A stretch of DNA of 64,000 bases from Rhododendron vialii (lineage: Eukaryota > Streptophyta > Magnoliopsida > Ericales > Ericaceae): positions 37,043,501 to 37,107,500 of the forward strand of contig NC_080567.1 of assembly GCF_030253575.1 (NCBI RefSeq), read 5' to 3'. Below, one piece after another: positions 60,340 to 64,000 of this stretch; position 1 is the first letter of the stretch, and every line of letters starts with the position of its first letter. The position numbers were made by a program, and so were the translations under genes. The notes beneath the pieces were generated by a model. The model did no database searches. It worked only from the letters and a program-made list of their open reading frames with translations, and was not told the DNA's origin.

Positions 60340-60864
60340 GTAGCATCCCGGACCTCCGCCGTCGGGTGAATCTCCACCGTCATCGAAATTTCCGCCGTTG
60401 TCTAAATCTCCGCTGTGGTCTTCGGTAGGTGAACCTCCCTCAACTCCTTCCAACACTACCGTGATTTTGTATCACGGGAGAATCGGAATTTCAATTCCGA
60501 TTGCTCCCGTGTGGACTGCGGGATTCTCAATTCTGGCGGTGGATTTGCTCATAAAGTTTAGCGATTCAATTCATGATTATCTCCATGACCTTCACGAAGC
60601 TCACGGACTGGGAGTTTTCATTGTGTCATTCCTGAAAATCAACTTCTCACGTGCATCACGATGATAATACTTGTGGCAATTATCGCATTCACGTGTCTAT
60701 TTGGAGACGGAGAACTGGTTCGTAGGGTGGTTGGAGGCATCCCCTTCCTCTCTGTGGGACAAGCTGTAGCTGTTGCATTCAGCATATCGCATAGCTTTGG
60801 CAATTTCTCAGTTTCTCTTCTGGCCGTTGTTTACAGTTTGTTCACTCTAGCCTTGGTGGAGTGA
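60340..60864 (+). pseudogene. Unassigned proline-rich/membrane protein frame in two overlapping pieces
   Basis: Piece one (to 60664) reads PPPSGESPPSSKFPPLSKSP, then EPPSTPSNTTVILYHGRIGI, a hydrophobic run (PIAPVWTAGFSILAVDLLI), a His/Asp stretch (DSIHDYLHDLHEAHG) and FIVSFLKINFS. Its TGA stop overlaps the ATG at 60661 of piece two, which reads IILVAIIAFTCLFGDGELVR, then GIPFLSVGQAVAVAFSI and LLAVVYSLFTLALVE. The continuous hydrophobic pattern over the overlap suggests one former multi-span membrane protein now shifted in frame, or a missed intron. No upstream start is clear. Not recognised; function unknown. Confidence 0.45.
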
Positions 60865-60869
60865 GGGGC

Positions 60870-62780
60870 CAAGAGGTAGGACGGCCCCCATCTTTACCAA
60901 AGGCTGTGAGTTACTTACAAAAGACTTCTTTTGTAAATAAAATTGTAACACCTCTCTAGGCTGTGATTTGTAAAGAACTTTGTACGGGTTACTCACAAAG
61001 ACTTCTTTTGTAAATATAAAAAGGCGCCGCTATTTGCAGCCTTCTATTTTCTCTCATAGCCCGTTAAAAATTTTCAATTATACTCGACAGTTAGTTACCG
61101 AAATTGAAATATATTTTCAGCATCCAATTATCGATATATTCTCATCGAGGGAAAGTGAAGAAATGAAAGCAAGAAAAGTCGAAGAAGAAGCTAGCACATA
61201 GAGCAAGAAGAAGAAGAAGAGTCCCCCAAATTAGTAGGGCGATTGGGTCGAACTAACTTTTTCCACTTGGGAATGATCACACAAGCCCTGAACTTTTAAC
61301 AAAGTCAAGATTCAAGAAATAGTAAATGGTCCGGCTACCAGTCGTAAATTGAGAAAATAAAATCCTCAGCTCAACCTTGCCAATACGGCAATTTATCAAC
61401 ACCTGAATCCATTAACCGTTCTGGCAAAAAGTAAAATAAAAGCAGACTTCAAGACAAGATGAATTAGCACTCAATATCAAAGACAACTGGAAGATCACAA
61501 TACCAAGTTTGTTCAACAGGACATTAGTATATGAAGCCCTTAAAAAGGTGCAAGCTTCATAGAATTAAGTAGAAACCAAACTCGAAGAGTTTGCAAGAGG
61601 GAAAAAAGATCCTCAAATCACCTTAGAACCAACATCATTATGTGGAACTAAAGGATTCTAAGTTCCTACATATATAAGACTCGGGTATATCCCAGTATCT
61701 TCTGTCAACATAAGCTCCGGCAGCTGTGCCTGCATCATTGAAGAATTTTGCAGCCATATTAGATATACCGACAACTAAGATCATGTCCACAAGGCTATCA
61801 AAATTTGGTGACAAAATATAAAACCTCAAGCATCTTATGAATGTAAACATTTCATACGAGGAACTGCAAATGGTTTACCAGTTTACCATACATGTATTAT
61901 CTCGAACCAATAAGCTTTATGTCATTGCCCGTCACAAGAAATAGAACTAGAGGCTAGAAATAGTTGTACTTGTTAAACTAAGTGTACGTTACACCATAAA
62001 TGCTGGTGTAGAAAGGTCCAATCGAACTCAGGCATCACACCTTGTAAGGGATTGCAACACCCACCTAGTCAACCCCTTGGTCTAGTCCACAATCCGGATT
62101 CAAAGTTTGGCTTTTCAAGAGAGACCCTTGAAAAGGTCCAATCGAACTCAGGCATCACACCAAAATGCTGGCAATTCAACCTTTTTAGATGTAGTTATCC
62201 GTTAATAAGTATCAAAGTTAATTACTTGACAAAACTGCCCTTATGCAATTTAACATTTACAGGTTTGGCTGTGGGAGGAAATATGCATGTGAATCATTTG
62301 GTTTTTTGGGGGAAAACGTCGTAGCGGTTGGTAAGGAAGCTACGGACTTTGCACCTAAAATTCCACTTTTGAGAGCAGCCGGATAACCATCCCAGTAGAA
62401 CACCAAAAATTCACGCAATATCATTATGGTGCACACCAGTAGCTTAAATTCCAATTTAGCGGAGTCATGGCCATTGCCAAAAAATCATAGTCAAAAACTA
62501 TAATGGACTGCTCTACAAAGGGCATACACTCTTAAAGGGATGAATATCATATAGTAATAGTGCCATTCGAATAGGTTATCATGATTTATGAACTTTTGTG
62601 AGGCGTTCTTTTGATTAGCGCGAAGCATTGGAGAAAATGCTGAAGCGATCACAAGTAAACTAATCTTGGGAAGACAGGTATGAACAAAATGCTGAAAAAA
62701 TCTGGTACTTGCCTAAAAAACAAGAGCAGATATGTTTGAAAGGAGGGCAGGTCTCCAAGTACTTATCTACCAAACGGTCA
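60870..62780. other. Intergenic between unassigned frames and DHFR-TS
   Basis: A minus-strand frame at 61638-61850 (..ISNMAAKFFNDAGTAAGAY, VDRRYWDIPES..) looks protein-like but has no recognised relative. A 30-bp exact direct repeat (AAAGGTCCAATCGAACTCAG onward) occurs at 62011-62040 and 62131-62160. Otherwise AT-rich with nothing to support. Confidence 0.4.
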
Positions 62781-62785
62781 GTGAC

Positions 62786-64000
<1,215 letters not shown>

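Overview
The window is plant nuclear DNA, most likely from a woody eudicot. It is AT-rich, with GT-AG introns, GA/CT microsatellites in 5' leaders, Mutator-type MITEs, Helitrons, an Au SINE and solo LTRs. An asterid or Ericales source is a guess from general look only. No bacterial, organellar or CRISPR features were seen.

Genes in order: the start of a universal stress protein gene (- strand, cut by the window edge); a box C/D snoRNA with its own TATA and telo-box (-, 3131-3219); a SYP112-type syntaxin (-, 6367-7257); a complete 11-exon SPB1-type rRNA 2'-O-methyltransferase gene (-, 9547-15791); RER1 (-, 16928-19396); a three-exon gene resembling PCH1/At2g16365 (+, 32579-36204); ribosomal protein eS25 in four exons (-, 37716-40084); a DUF4408/DUF761 membrane protein (+, 50094-50738); two head-to-head blocks of a modular, repeated-exon gene, one ending in an OB-fold-like exon (52853-54125); and the 3' five exons of bifunctional DHFR-thymidylate synthase (-, 62786-64000). 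All exon junctions given for SPB1, RER1, eS25, the PCH1-like gene, the modular exons and DHFR-TS keep the reading frame.

The rest is mostly repeats. 20-30 kb holds a 744-bp TIR element, two abutting Helitron-like elements and one arm of a GC-rich repeat. 40-50 kb holds the palindromic form of that repeat, a 5'-truncated LINE with a 14-bp target duplication, a small solo LTR, an Au SINE with a 14-bp target duplication, a cluster of Mutator-like MITEs (one split by a 2.56-kb solo LTR) and a second 734-bp TIR element. 54.8-58.7 kb is a nest of an RTE LINE end and a second solo LTR of the same family inside an older LTR-like sequence. 59-62 kb holds unassigned proline-rich and membrane-protein-like reading frames.

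Three of the genes serve ribosome production (snoRNA, SPB1, eS25) and all three have telo-box sequences at their starts. SYP112 and RER1 act in membrane traffic, and DHFR-TS makes dTMP. They look like ordinary neighbours, not a functional cluster. The most unusual structure is the inverted pair of symmetric-exon modules at 52.85-54.13 kb.
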